Positions 7,489 through 17,986 of a stretch of 64,000 nt of DNA are shown here, piece by piece (the stretch's first letter is position 1; each line of letters opens with the position of its first letter). This DNA is from Micromonospora sp. RP3T (GTDB lineage: Bacteria; Actinomycetota; Actinomycetes; Mycobacteriales; Micromonosporaceae): positions 328,801 to 392,800 of the forward strand of contig NZ_PYPS01000002.1 in assembly GCF_003027925.1 (NCBI RefSeq). Direction: 5' to 3'. The notes under the pieces are model-generated. The model had not been told where the DNA came from, did not search any database, and saw only the letters and a list, made by a program, of their open reading frames with translations. Position numbers and translations under genes: made by a program.

Positions 7489-8466
7489 GTGGCCAGCGCG
7501 TTCGACATCGAGGAGATCTATCCCGACGACGGGGATGCCTCGGTACGCCTGCCCCGGCGTCAGGTCGGACCTTCGCCGCAGGGCGTCGCGGTGACGCTGC
7601 TGGCGGACTACACGCTGCGTACCCGCGCCGCGCTCCCGTCCGCCGCCATCGTGGCGTTGCTCGCCGAGGCCGGGGTGAGCAGCGCCGGGGCCCGGACCGC
7701 GATCAGCCGGTTGGCCCGCCGGGGCGTGCTGGAACGCAGCCGGCACGGCCGGCACAGCTCCTACCGGCTCAGCCCCACCGTGGCCGCCGAACTCTCCGCC
7801 GGCGGGAACTGGATCCTCACCTCCACCGCGGGCACCACGCCGTGGGACGGGTGCTGGACGATCGTCGCGTTCTCGCTGCCGCAGGACCACAGCGCCCAGC
7901 GTCGCGCCCTACGCGGCCAGCTCCGCTGGCTCGGCTACGCGCCGCTGTACGACGGGCTGTGGATCTCGCCGGACGAGCTGACCCCGCCGGCCCGGTCCCG
8001 GCTCGCCCAGCTCACGCTCGGCGCGGTCACGGTCTTCCGGGGCCGGCAGGCCGAGCTGGACGCGTTCGGCCAGCGGGCCCCCATCGAGGCGTGGGACGTC
8101 GACGCGATCGGCCGGGAGTACGAGGAGTTCCTGCGCCGGTGGGCCCCGCTGGCGTCCGCGTCGCACCCGATCGACGGCGCGGCGGCGGTGCGGGCCCGTA
8201 CGGAGGTGATGGAGACGTACCGTCGCTTTCCCACGCTCGACCCGCGGCTGCCACGGGAGCTCCTGCCCGCCGGCTGGCCCCGGCAGGCGGCCCGGGACCT
8301 GTTCGCGGCGGTCTACGACGGCCTTGCCGGCCCGGCCGAGCGGCACGTCCGGGCGGTCGTGGCGCGGCACGCCGGCGGCGCGCCGCCGCCCGACGTCCGG
8401 GCGCACACCACCGCCGACATGCTCGCCGGGGTGCGCGCGGACGGCTGCGGCGCGCCGCCGGGCTGA
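7489..8466 (+). CDS. PaaX-like transcriptional regulator
   Basis: This 325-residue GntR-related regulator belongs to the PaaX family. The N-terminal winged helix (about residues 28-90: LLADYTLRTRAALPSAAIVA, then ARTAISRLARRGVLERSRHG) is followed by the PaaX central region (WTIVAFSLPQ, LRGQLRWLGYAPLYDGLWIS). The long C-terminal domain has the family pattern EYEEFLRRW and the late FPTLDPRLPRELLPAGWP. Canonical PaaX represses phenylacetate catabolism and responds to phenylacetyl-CoA, but no paa genes are here. It is divergent from the esterase and could control it. The GTG at 7489 is preferred over 7483 because GGAG lies five bases upstream. Confidence 0.85.
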   Translation: MASAFDIEEIYPDDGDASVRLPRRQVGPSPQGVAVTLLADYTLRTRAALPSAAIVALLAEAGVSSAGARTAISRLARRGVLERSRHGRHSSYRLSPTVAAELSAGGNWILTSTAGTTPWDGCWTIVAFSLPQDHSAQRRALRGQLRWLGYAPLYDGLWISPDELTPPARSRLAQLTLGAVTVFRGRQAELDAFGQRAPIEAWDVDAIGREYEEFLRRWAPLASASHPIDGAAAVRARTEVMETYRRFPTLDPRLPRELLPAGWPRQAARDLFAAVYDGLAGPAERHVRAVVARHAGGAPPPDVRAHTTADMLAGVRADGCGAPPG

Positions 8467-8497
8467 CGAGCGAGCCGGTACGCGGCCGGACCGCGCG

Positions 8498-9238
8498 TCA
8501 CTCCCCGGTCACCTCGGCTGCGGCGGGTGACCGCGCGACGCGGTCGAGCCACTCCACCAGCAGGTGACGCTCGGCGTCGCTGAGCATCGGCAGCTGCGGC
8601 GTGAGCGCCCGCATGGCGACGGCCGTCGCGCGCGGCCCGTCCGGTGCCGTGGTCGGGGCGTCGGTGAGGATGCGGGCCAGGACGGCGTCGATCATCGTGT
8701 CGGCCAGGGCGGGGTCCCGTCGCTGCGCCGGGGTCGCCAGCAGTGTCTGGACGGTTCCGACGCCCGCGGCGTGGATGAGGTCGACCGCGTGCGGCTCGGG
8801 AACCCGGAGCCGGCCGGCCGCCGCGACCCGGTGGACGCGCGTCTGCAGGATCTGTCTGCCCAGCCGCGCGGCCGGTGAGCCGGACGCGCGTTCCGGGTCG
8901 TTCAACAGCCGGAACACGGCCGGGTTGCCGAGCCCGAACTCGATCTGCCGGCGCCAACTCGCCCGTAGGTCGTCGAGCGGGTCGAGGTCCGCCGCCGTGG
9001 CCGCCGCCACGGCGGCGGCCTTGTCCGCGACGAACGTGGTCAGCACCTGCTCGGCGACCGCCTCCAGCAGGCCGTCCTTGTCGCCGAAGAGGCGGTAGAT
9101 GGTCGGGGCCTGGACGCCGGCCCGCTCCGCGACGCCCCGGGTCGTCACGGCGTCGGGGCCGCTGCGGCGCAACAGCCACGCGGCGGCGTCGACGATCGCG
9201 GCCCGGGTGTCCTCCCGGCTCTTGACCCCATCACTCAT
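8498..9238 (-). CDS. TetR-family transcriptional repressor
   Basis: This 246-residue TetR-family regulator has its DNA-binding domain at about residues 10-57 (TRAAIVDAAAWLLRRSGPDA, VTTRGVAERAGVQAPTIYRL, FGDKDGLL). The helical ligand-binding domain that follows is not diagnostic of an effector. It is transcribed divergently from the NmrA-like oxidoreductase gene. Two GTTATCG-type inverted repeats in the short gap are the expected operator, so it probably represses itself and the reductase, as with other TetR-quinone reductase pairs. Confidence 0.9.
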   Translation of the reverse strand: MSDGVKSREDTRAAIVDAAAWLLRRSGPDAVTTRGVAERAGVQAPTIYRLFGDKDGLLEAVAEQVLTTFVADKAAAVAAATAADLDPLDDLRASWRRQIEFGLGNPAVFRLLNDPERASGSPAARLGRQILQTRVHRVAAAGRLRVPEPHAVDLIHAAGVGTVQTLLATPAQRRDPALADTMIDAVLARILTDAPTTAPDGPRATAVAMRALTPQLPMLSDAERHLLVEWLDRVARSPAAAEVTGE

Positions 9239-9245
9239 GAATCAA

Positions 9246-9308
9246 CGATAACACTCTCTTGTTATCGACGGTCACACGCGGTACGGTCGCCGTGTTACCG
9301 CTGATAAC
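9246..9308. promoter_or_regulatory. Candidate TetR operators between divergent genes
   Basis: CGATAAC (9246-9252) and GTTATCG (9261-9267) form an inverted repeat with an 8-base spacer. A second, looser copy is GTTACCGCTGATAAC at 9294-9308. Both lie between the TetR start (9238) and the oxidoreductase start (9324), where a TetR dimer would block both promoters. Confidence 0.65.
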
Positions 9309-9323
9309 GCGAAAGGCGAATCA

Positions 9324-10187
9324 ATGATTATCGTGACCGGGGCGACCGGTGCCCTCAACGGCGCAACCGTCGACCACCTGCTCGACCGGCTGCCCGCGAG
9401 CGAGATCGTGGTCGCCGTGCGCGACACCGCGAAGGCCGAGCGCTTCGCGCGGCGGGGCGTCGAGGTCCGGCGCGGCGACTACGCCGATGCGGCCTCCCTG
9501 CCGGCGGCGTTCGCCGGTGCCGACCAGTTGTTGCTCGTCTCCTCCAACGACCCGGTCGCGGACGTGACCGGCCTGCACCGCGCCGCGGTCGACGCCGCGC
9601 TCGCCGCCGGGGTGAAGCGGATCCTCTACACCAGCCACCAGGCTGCCGCGCCGGACAACCCGTTCACCCCCGGCCGGAGCCACTTCGCCACCGAGCAGCT
9701 CCTGGCCGCCTCCGGGATCCCCTGGACCTCGCTGCGCAACGGGTTCTACGCCCACAGCCTCCCGTGGTTCGCCGGCCCGTGGCGCGAGACCGGAGTGATC
9801 GCCGTGCCGGGCGACGGACCGGTGTCCTGGACCGCCCGCGAGGACGCCGCCGAGGCAGCCGCCGTGATCCTCACCTCCGAGGGCGCGTACGACGGCCCGA
9901 CGACCCTGACCGCGCCCGCGGCTCCGACCTTCGCTGAGATCGCCGAGCTGGCGTCCGAGCTGGCGGGGCGGACCATCCGGTGCCAACCGACGGACGAGGC
10001 CGACTGGACCGCCGCGCAGGTCGCGGCCGGGGTGCCGGAGCAGCGGACGCGTTTCCTGCTGGGTTTCTACCAGGCCGCGCGGGACGGCTTCTTCGCCGGC
10101 GTCGACCCGCTGCTCGGCGAACTCCTCGGCCGTCGGCCGCGCGACGCGCGCGACGCCCTGCGGGCGGCCGCCGGCTCCGACGCCTGA
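9324..10187 (+). CDS. NmrA-like NAD(P)-binding oxidoreductase
   Basis: This 287-residue atypical short-chain dehydrogenase is close to the QOR2/YtfG type of NAD(P)H:quinone oxidoreductases. The Rossmann fold opens with MIIVTGATGALNGATV. The third glycine of the usual GxxGxxG is displaced (ALNG), which is slightly unusual. The catalytic-region signature ILYTSHQAA and the ATEQLLAASGIPWTSLRNGF stretch are typical of the NmrA/YtfG group. It has no Tyr-x-x-x-Lys. The upstream divergent TetR gene suggests induction by an electrophile or quinone. Purine-rich GAAAGG lies upstream of the ATG. Confidence 0.85.
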   Translation: MIIVTGATGALNGATVDHLLDRLPASEIVVAVRDTAKAERFARRGVEVRRGDYADAASLPAAFAGADQLLLVSSNDPVADVTGLHRAAVDAALAAGVKRILYTSHQAAAPDNPFTPGRSHFATEQLLAASGIPWTSLRNGFYAHSLPWFAGPWRETGVIAVPGDGPVSWTAREDAAEAAAVILTSEGAYDGPTTLTAPAAPTFAEIAELASELAGRTIRCQPTDEADWTAAQVAAGVPEQRTRFLLGFYQAARDGFFAGVDPLLGELLGRRPRDARDALRAAAGSDA

Positions 10188-10212
10188 GGCCGGTCCTCCC
10201 CGCGCACGGCGA

Positions 10213-10242
10213 GCCGGCCCGGCAGCGCTCCACCGGGCCGGC
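10213..10242. terminator. Bidirectional terminator hairpin
   Basis: GCCGGCCCGG (10213-10222) and CCGGGCCGGC (10233-10242) pair perfectly around a 10-base loop. The hairpin lies between converging genes with stops at 10187 and 10258. No U-tract follows, which is common for actinomycete terminators. Confidence 0.65.
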
Positions 10243-10257
10243 CGTCCGACCGTCCGT

Positions 10258-10680
10258 TCAGGCCGCCACTGCGTCCGGGTCGACCGGGGTACGCCGGCCG
10301 AGCGCGGCCACCGCGACCAGGATGATCGGCACGAGCGTCAGGTGGCACACGGCGAGCGTGGCCTTGCTGGTGGCGTCCAGGTCGGTGGGGAGCGTCATCG
10401 CGACGATGGTGAGCACCGCGAGCGCCGGACCGACGATTGACGCGGCCCGGACCACCCAGCCGAACCGGGGCGCCAGCAGCGCCACGGCGGTGAGCCCGAC
10501 CAGCAGCGGCAGCGCGCTGAACGCCGCGACCGTCACGGCGTTCACCTCGGCCGGCCCGCTCGCGGCGGTGAACCGGAACGCGCCGCCGGCGGCCCGGCCG
10601 ACCGCGTGGACGACCAGGTTGACGACCACCGCCGCGACGGCGGCCAGCGCGACGACCGCCGCGCGCGGCAGGTCAGCCAC
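10258..10680 (-). CDS. DUF6069-family membrane protein
   Basis: This 140-residue protein has four hydrophobic segments (about residues 7-25, 48-70, 78-97 and 107-127) and almost no soluble part. The pattern NLVVHAVGRAAGGAFRFT followed by EVNAVTVAAFSALPLLVGLT is that of the DUF6069 family, whose function is unknown. It is the last gene of an ArsR-SRPBCC operon and overlaps the preceding gene by eight bases. That arrangement recurs in actinomycetes, but the reason for it is not known. Confidence 0.75.
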   Translation of the reverse strand: MADLPRAAVVALAAVAAVVVNLVVHAVGRAAGGAFRFTAASGPAEVNAVTVAAFSALPLLVGLTAVALLAPRFGWVVRAASIVGPALAVLTIVAMTLPTDLDATSKATLAVCHLTLVPIILVAVAALGRRTPVDPDAVAA

Positions 10681-11128
10681 GCGACCGCTCCCGCGCCAGG
10701 TAGGCCTCGACGCGGTCCAGTGCGCCGCTCCACGCCTCGCCGGCGAAGAAGTCGCGCACCTCGGGTGTCGGGAAGCCGCTCTGCACCACGGTCATCAGCG
10801 TGCCGCCGTCCCGCTCCTCGAAGGTGATCTCGATGCGGGTGGTCATCGTCTCCCCGTCGGGGCTGCTGCCGACCGACTCGGTGACCAGCCGGCGCGGCCG
10901 TTCGATCTCCAGGAACGTCTGCGTCTCGCGGAACAGCATGTCGGGCGACGGCCCCCACACCGCGGTCTGCTTCCCGCCGACCCGCAGGTCCACGTCGATC
11001 TCCACGATGCCCGGCTCCTCGTCGAGGATGCTGAACCAGATCTTCTGCTTCTCGGCGTCGGTGTAGGCGTCGAAGACCTCCTCGGGGGAGGCGGGGAGCT
11101 GCCGGGTCATCCGCATGTCGATGGTCAT
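10673..11128 (-). CDS. SRPBCC / AHSA1-type ligand-binding protein
   Basis: This 151-residue helix-grip protein belongs to the START/SRPBCC superfamily (activator of Hsp90 ATPase homologue 1-like). The family pattern is visible in ASPEEVFDAYTDAEKQKIWF near the N-terminus, the central GGKQTAVWGPSPDMLFRETQ and the C-terminal helix PEVRDFFAGEAWSGALDRVE. Such proteins form a hydrophobic cavity and are often encoded next to an ArsR regulator, as here. The ligand is unknown. Its ATG overlaps the ArsR stop (ATGA), indicating translational coupling. Confidence 0.85.
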   Translation of the reverse strand: MTIDMRMTRQLPASPEEVFDAYTDAEKQKIWFSILDEEPGIVEIDVDLRVGGKQTAVWGPSPDMLFRETQTFLEIERPRRLVTESVGSSPDGETMTTRIEITFEERDGGTLMTVVQSGFPTPEVRDFFAGEAWSGALDRVEAYLARERSRG

Positions 11129-11487
11129 GTGTCCGGGTCCTTCGGGTCGGTGCGGTCGGAGCGAAGCGTGAGGTAGGCGTCGAGGCCGTCCAGTCGACGT
11201 GCCCAGAGCCGTTGGTAGAAGGTGAGCCAGGCCATCGCGTCGTCGAGTGGGGCGTCGGCGAGCCGGCACTGCCGGGACCGGCCCACCTTCCGGGTCACCA
11301 CGAGCCCGGCGCTCTCCAGCGCCTGGACGTGCTTCTTCATGCCGGTCAGGCTCATCCCGCTCGGCGCGGTGAGTTCGCTGATGGTGGCCGGACCGGTGCC
11401 GAGCCGGACGAGGATGTCGCGCCGCGTGGGGTCGGCCAGGCTGGCGAACACCCGGTTGAGAGTCTCTTGCTGAACCACGAGGTTCAC
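11125..11487 (-). CDS. ArsR-family transcriptional regulator
   Basis: This 120-residue winged-helix repressor belongs to the metal-independent ArsR group found with SRPBCC genes. The fold is clear: TLNRVFASLADPTRRDILVR, the recognition region SELTAPSGMSLTGMKKHVQA and the wing VTRKVGRSRQCRLADAPLDD. No Cys metal box (ELCVCDL) is present, so it is not an arsenic sensor of the classical type. The start is uncertain: GTG at 11487 is preferred, with other in-frame candidates at 11478 (GTG) and 11514 (TTG). Two palindromic operators overlap the start region, implying autorepression. Confidence 0.85.
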   Translation of the reverse strand: MNLVVQQETLNRVFASLADPTRRDILVRLGTGPATISELTAPSGMSLTGMKKHVQALESAGLVVTRKVGRSRQCRLADAPLDDAMAWLTFYQRLWARRLDGLDAYLTLRSDRTDPKDPDT

Positions 11488-11513
11488 CTTACGAGACTGA
11501 ACCACAAGGTTCA
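11471..11513. promoter_or_regulatory. Two tandem palindromic ArsR operators
   Basis: TGAACCACGAGGTTCA (11471-11486) and TGAACCACAAGGTTCA (11498-11513) are near-identical 16-bp sites with TGAACC-N4-GGTTCA symmetry. Their centres are 27 bases apart, about two and a half helical turns. They cover the start codon region of the ArsR gene, the expected place for autorepression. Confidence 0.8.
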
Positions 11514-11579
11514 ACGTAAACCCGGGGTGGGCGTCGGGGTTGAGGGGCGGCGGTTCGCCGTGGTGGTCCGGAAAGTCTC

Positions 11580-11590
11580 CGAAAATTTCG
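11580..11590. promoter_or_regulatory. Xylanase-type palindrome CGAAAATTTCG
   Basis: The 11-bp palindrome CGAAAATTTCG lies in the gap upstream of the GH11 gene. It differs only at its centre from the CGAAACTTTCG site described upstream of Streptomyces xylanase genes. It is 283 bases before the start codon, so a role is plausible but not certain. The rest of the 386-base gap (11488-11873) holds the features listed separately and no further gene. Confidence 0.4.
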
Positions 11591-11650
11591 GTCTTCGGAC
11601 TTCGATGGGGTCCGCTGGATCGTGCGCGGTGTCGTTCGAGACGAGCTGTC

Positions 11651-11660
11651 GAAGCGCTTC
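11651..11660. promoter_or_regulatory. LacI-type palindrome GAAGCGCTTC
   Basis: The perfect 10-bp palindrome with a central CG-containing GCGC core has the form of LacI-family operators. It is about 90 bases upstream of the -35 of the GH11 promoter. Only the symmetry and position support it. Confidence 0.35.
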
Positions 11661-11742
11661 AAAGCGTCTCTGAACAGGTGCTATTCGGTCCCGGTGGGAC
11701 GTCGGGCGCCATCAACGGTTTCCATGATGTTTCCGGAAGTTG

Positions 11743-11771
11743 TTGACACTGTGAAGAGCGGCTCCAATACT
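11743..11771 (+). promoter_or_regulatory. Sigma-70-type promoter of the GH11 xylanase
   Basis: TTGACA (11743-11748) is followed after exactly 17 bases by AATACT (11766-11771), a close match to the vegetative sigma consensus. Transcription would begin near 11778, leaving a leader of about 95 bases. Two GTTTCC repeats at 11719-11734 lie just upstream of the -35 and may be part of an operator. Confidence 0.7.
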
Positions 11772-11873
11772 GTGGCCATCGACTCGCCTCGATGACGGTC
11801 GATGTCCGTCGGCCGGCGGTGGTGCTGCCACCCGCTGGCCGCGTGCCCGCCACCACAGGGAGGGAACACGCCC

Positions 11874-12872
11874 ATGAACGACGCCCCCGTCCGCTCGGGC
11901 AGCCGCAGGCGCGGACGCCTCAGAATGCTCCTCGGCGGCGCCTGCGCCGTGGCGCTCGCCACTGCCGGGGCCACCGCGGTCCTGTCCGGCCCCGCCTACG
12001 CCGACCAGACCGTCACGTCGAACTCCACCGGCACGAACAACGGCTACTTCTACTCGTTCTGGAAGGACAGCGGCAACGTCTCCATGACCATGGGGAACGG
12101 CGGCCAGTACAGCACCCAGTGGAGCGGCATCAACAACTTCGTCGCCGGGAAGGGGTGGAACCCCGGCGGGCGCCGGACGGTCAGCTACTCCGGCAGCTTC
12201 AACCCGTCCGGCAACGCGTACCTCACCCTCTACGGGTGGACCCGCAACCCGCTCGTCGAGTACTACATCGTCGACAGCTGGGGCAGCTGGCGCCCGCCGG
12301 GCAGCGGCTTCATGGGTACGGTGACCTCGGACGGCGGCACGTACGACATCTACCGGACCCAGCGCGTCAACGCGCCCTCGATCGAGGGCACCCGGACGTT
12401 CTACCAGTACTGGAGCGTGCGGCAGTCGAAGCGGGTCGGTGGCACGATCACCGCTGGCAACCACTTCGACGCCTGGGCCCGCTCCGGCATGAACCTGGGC
12501 AGCCACGACTACCAGATCCTGGCCACCGAGGGCTACCAGAGCAGCGGCAACTCCAACATCACGATCGGCGGCACCAGCACCAACCCGACCACCCCGCCGC
12601 CGAACAACGGCGGTTGCACGGTCAGCGTCAGCCGGGCCGAGGAGTGGAGTGACCGGTTCAACGTGACGTTCTCGGTCAGCGGCAGCAGCAACTGGGCGGT
12701 CAACATCCAGACCCAGGGCGGTCAGACGCTCCAGAACAGCTGGAACGCGTCGGTGAGCGGCGCCAGCGGTACGCTCACCGCGCGCCCGAACGGCAACGGC
12801 AACAACTTCGGCATCACGCTCTACAAGAACGGCAACAGCAACACGCCGACGGCGAGCTGCTCGGCCGCCTGA
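11874..12872 (+). CDS. Secreted GH11 endo-1,4-beta-xylanase with C-terminal binding module
   Basis: This 332-residue extracellular enzyme hydrolyses the xylan backbone with retention of configuration. An Arg-rich Tat-like signal peptide ([20 protein letters not shown]) ends near AYA (residue 43). The beta-jelly-roll GH11 domain (about 44-230) shows GYFYSFWKD, the nucleophile Glu in PLVEYYIVD and the acid/base Glu in [12 protein letters not shown] short Thr/Pro linker leads to about 85 residues with two Cys ([15 protein letters not shown] to the C-terminus), resembling a small CBM2-like module. The ATG at 11874 has GGGAGGGA upstream. A strong promoter and xylan-type palindromes precede it. Confidence 0.92.
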   Translation: MNDAPVRSGSRRRGRLRMLLGGACAVALATAGATAVLSGPAYADQTVTSNSTGTNNGYFYSFWKDSGNVSMTMGNGGQYSTQWSGINNFVAGKGWNPGGRRTVSYSGSFNPSGNAYLTLYGWTRNPLVEYYIVDSWGSWRPPGSGFMGTVTSDGGTYDIYRTQRVNAPSIEGTRTFYQYWSVRQSKRVGGTITAGNHFDAWARSGMNLGSHDYQILATEGYQSSGNSNITIGGTSTNPTTPPPNNGGCTVSVSRAEEWSDRFNVTFSVSGSSNWAVNIQTQGGQTLQNSWNASVSGASGTLTARPNGNGNNFGITLYKNGNSNTPTASCSAA

Positions 12873-12886
12873 GCCGATCTCCCGCC

Positions 12887-12920
12887 CGACGGGGGCGCCG
12901 CGTTCGCGGCGCCCCCGTCG
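12887..12920. terminator. Strong terminator hairpin after the GH11 gene
   Basis: CGACGGGGGCGCCG (12887-12900) and its exact complement (12907-12920) form a 14-bp stem with a 6-base loop, just downstream of the stop at 12872. Confidence 0.8.
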
Positions 12921-12954
12921 TCGTGTGTGCCGGCCGACACACCGGGGCGGAAAC

Positions 12955-12984
12955 TTGATTCATTCCAGAAGACTGGACTAGGGT
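12955..12984 (+). promoter_or_regulatory. furA promoter/operator, near-leaderless
   Basis: TTGATT (12955-12960) and TAGGGT (12979-12984) are 18 bases apart. The furA ATG lies only seven bases after the -10, so the mRNA is probably leaderless. The A/T-rich run AACTTGATTCATTCCAG resembles the AT-rich FurA site described upstream of mycobacterial furA-katG. Confidence 0.55.
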
Positions 12985-12991
12985 TGCGGGC

Positions 12992-15740
<2,749 letters not shown>

Positions 15741-15751
15741 TCCGCGCTCCG

Positions 15752-15792
15752 ACGAGCCCCGGCCGATCCGTCACGGATCGACCGGGGCTCGT
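15752..15792. terminator. Bidirectional terminator after katG
   Basis: ACGAGCCCCGG and CGATCCGT pair with their complements in 15771-15792, with one mismatched position, giving a stem of nearly 20 bp and a tiny loop. It lies between the converging katG and acetyltransferase genes. Confidence 0.8.
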
Positions 15793-15811
15793 CCGGTCTT
15801 CCGGCCGGCTA

Positions 15812-16375
15812 CTACTGCCGCTCCCACCGTTCCCTGGTGATCTCGTAGACCACGCCGCCGTGCTCGGCGCCCTCGATCATTTCCATGTCGGCGGGAGTGG
15901 CGAAGGACCGCACGAGCGTCATGCCGAGCTTCTCCATGATGCGACGCGAACCCTGGTTGACGGCCATCGTGTCCGCCCAGACCCGGCGCACCCCGAGCTC
16001 CGTGAACGCCTTGCCCAGCAGCGCCCGTGAGCCCTCGGTGGCGTAGCCGTTGCCCCAGGCCGCCCGTCGCAGCCGGTAGCCGAGTTCCACGTCGTCCAGC
16101 GGGCCCTGGGGCGCCGGACGCAGGATGAACCAGCCGACGAACGCGCCGCCGTCCTTCTCGTGTGCGGCGAACACCCCGAGGTCGCCATTCCACTTCTGGT
16201 AGCCGGCCAGGACGTTCGGCAGGTAGCGCTCGCGGATGGTCTCCGGCGCGGTCGGCCTGCCACCGGTCAGGTAGCGCATCACCGCCGGGTCGCTGTCCAG
16301 GTCGATCAGCAGGTCCGCGTCGTCGGCGGTGAACCGGCGCAGCACCAGGCGTTCGGTTTCCAGGTAGGTGTCCAC
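15812..16375 (-). CDS. GNAT-family N-acetyltransferase (RimJ/RimL type)
   Basis: This 187-residue acetyl-CoA-dependent acyltransferase resembles the RimJ/RimL/YdaF branch. It opens with the typical LETERLVLRRFTADDADLLI. It carries VELGYRLRRAAWGNGYATEG, the conserved beta-4 and acetyl-CoA loop (WGNGYATEG replacing the strict Q/RxxGxG/A), and ends with the NQGSRRIMEKLGM motif. The substrate is unknown; protein N-termini, small amines or antibiotics are all possible. The GTG at 16375 is the first start in a plausible position; no strong ribosome site is seen. Confidence 0.88.
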   Translation of the reverse strand: MDTYLETERLVLRRFTADDADLLIDLDSDPAVMRYLTGGRPTAPETIRERYLPNVLAGYQKWNGDLGVFAAHEKDGGAFVGWFILRPAPQGPLDDVELGYRLRRAAWGNGYATEGSRALLGKAFTELGVRRVWADTMAVNQGSRRIMEKLGMTLVRSFATPADMEMIEGAEHGGVVYEITRERWERQ

Positions 16376-16438
16376 GAGCCGATCATGCGGGAAGCACGTC
16401 GGAGCACCCAGCGCTTTTCCGGCACTAGGCTCTGGCGT

Positions 16439-17221
16439 ATGCACGGGTTCACCGATGTCGACCGTCAGCCGAACCCGGAGGCGTGGGTCGCGGTGCTCGA
16501 CCGGCTCGCCGAGGAACCCTTCTACCAGGCCTACCAGCGGCGGGTCCGGGAGTTGCTCCATCCGGCTCCCGGGAGGCGCTACGTCGAGGTCGGCGCCGGC
16601 ACCGGAGCGGGCGCGGCCTCCCTGCGACACGACCACGACGTCACCGTCGCCACCGTCGATCGTGCGCTGACGATGGCTGCTGCCCAGCGGGCCCGCGGCC
16701 TGTCCCAGTGCGCCGTCGCCGATGCCCATCACCTGCCGTTTCTCGACAGCTCCTGCGACGGCGCGTGGGCCGACCGCACGCTGCAACACCTCGCCGACCC
16801 GCCCGCCGCGATCCGGGAACTCGTCAGGGTCGTCCGGCCGGGTGGCCGCATCGTCCTCGCCGACCCGGACTACGACACCCAGGTGCTCGACATCGCCGAC
16901 CAGGGTCTGGCCCGGCGCGTGCTGAGATTCCGGGCCGACGTCCTGCTGCGCAACGGCGCCCTGGCCCATCAGCATGCCGGGCTCCTGGCCGCACACAGCC
17001 TGCTCGACGTCGCCGTGGAGCCCTGGACGCTGCTGGTGCGGGACCCGGCCGCCGTGGACAACGTGCTCGGTCTCCGTAGCTGGGCGGCCACCGCCGCCCA
17101 CCGGGGCGCACTCGACCCCGCCGAGGCCCGGGCGTTCGAAGCACAGGTCGACGAGGCCGTCGAGGCCCGCCGGTTCACCTACGCGGTGACGTTCTTCCTC
17201 ACGTGCGCCACGGTCACCTGA
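16439..17221 (+). CDS. SAM-dependent methyltransferase (class I)
   Basis: This 260-residue enzyme has the Rossmann methyltransferase fold. Motif I is YVEVGAGTGAGA (about residue 50), followed by an acidic residue in ATVDRALTM, motif II-like DAHHLPFLDSSCDGAWADRT and the post-motif HLADPPAAIRELVRVVRPGG typical of UbiE/ubiquinone-type enzymes (Methyltransf_11). The acceptor is unknown. It is transcribed divergently from the acetyltransferase gene with a 63-base gap and ends just before an oppositely oriented two-component system. Confidence 0.88.
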   Translation: MHGFTDVDRQPNPEAWVAVLDRLAEEPFYQAYQRRVRELLHPAPGRRYVEVGAGTGAGAASLRHDHDVTVATVDRALTMAAAQRARGLSQCAVADAHHLPFLDSSCDGAWADRTLQHLADPPAAIRELVRVVRPGGRIVLADPDYDTQVLDIADQGLARRVLRFRADVLLRNGALAHQHAGLLAAHSLLDVAVEPWTLLVRDPAAVDNVLGLRSWAATAAHRGALDPAEARAFEAQVDEAVEARRFTYAVTFFLTCATVT

Positions 17222-17272
17222 GGCGAGCCGTCGATCCCACCCGGTGACTCCTCGGCGCGGGGCAGTCGACGC

Positions 17273-17986
17273 TCAGACGAGGGCGGCGTCGTGCACCAGC
17301 AGGGCGAGCTGCACCCGGTTGTTCAGGTCGAGCTTGGCCAGCAGCCGCGACACGTGGCCCTTCACGGTCGGCACGCTCATGCCCAGCCCGGCGGCGATCT
17401 CCGCGTTCGACCGGCCCTCGCCGACGAGCACCACCACATCCCGTTCCCGCTCGGTGAGGGCGGCCAGCCGGTCCCGCGCCCGGGCCCGACGGATCCCCGC
17501 GGCCGGATCCGCGATGTGGTCGACAAGTCGGCGGACCGCGGCGGGGGAGAGGATCGCCGCACCCCGGGCGACGGTGCGCACCGCGGCGAGGATCTCCCGG
17601 GGCGGAGTGTCCTTCAGCAGAAATCCGCACGCGCCGCCGCGCAGCGCGTCGAGCACGTACTCGTCGGCGTTGAACGTGGTCAGCACGATGATCTCCGGTG
17701 CGCCCGGCCGGGACCGGATGCGCCGGGTGGCGGTGAGCCCGTCGACGCGGGGCATCCGGACGTCCATCAGGATCACGTCCGGCCAGTGCGCGTGCGCCAT
17801 CGACACGGCCTGCGCGCCGTCGGCCGCCTCGGCGACCACCTCGATGTCGGGCGACCCGCCGACGAGGATGCGCAGCCCGGAGCGGACCAGCGGATCGTCG
17901 TCCACGACAGCCAGCCGGATCGGCCGCCGGCCGGGGTCCGACGCGGTGGCGGACGGCCCGTCGGGTGCGTCGGTCAGGCCGGCCAC
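17273..17986 (-). CDS. NarL/LuxR-family response regulator
   Basis: This 237-residue response regulator is paired with the kinase gene just upstream. The receiver has the acidic pair DDD near residues 29-31, phosphoacceptor Asp75 (VILMDVRMPRVDG), Thr in VLTTFN and Lys in FLLKDTPPREI. The LuxR helix-turn-helix lies near 170-230 (LTERERDVVVLVGEGRSNAE, then MSVPTVKGHVSRLLAKLDLN). The start is probably the GTG at 17986, which overlaps the kinase gene by 13 bases; the frame has no nearby ATG. Targets are not evident. Confidence 0.9.
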   Translation of the reverse strand: MAGLTDAPDGPSATASDPGRRPIRLAVVDDDPLVRSGLRILVGGSPDIEVVAEAADGAQAVSMAHAHWPDVILMDVRMPRVDGLTATRRIRSRPGAPEIIVLTTFNADEYVLDALRGGACGFLLKDTPPREILAAVRTVARGAAILSPAAVRRLVDHIADPAAGIRRARARDRLAALTERERDVVVLVGEGRSNAEIAAGLGMSVPTVKGHVSRLLAKLDLNNRVQLALLVHDAALV

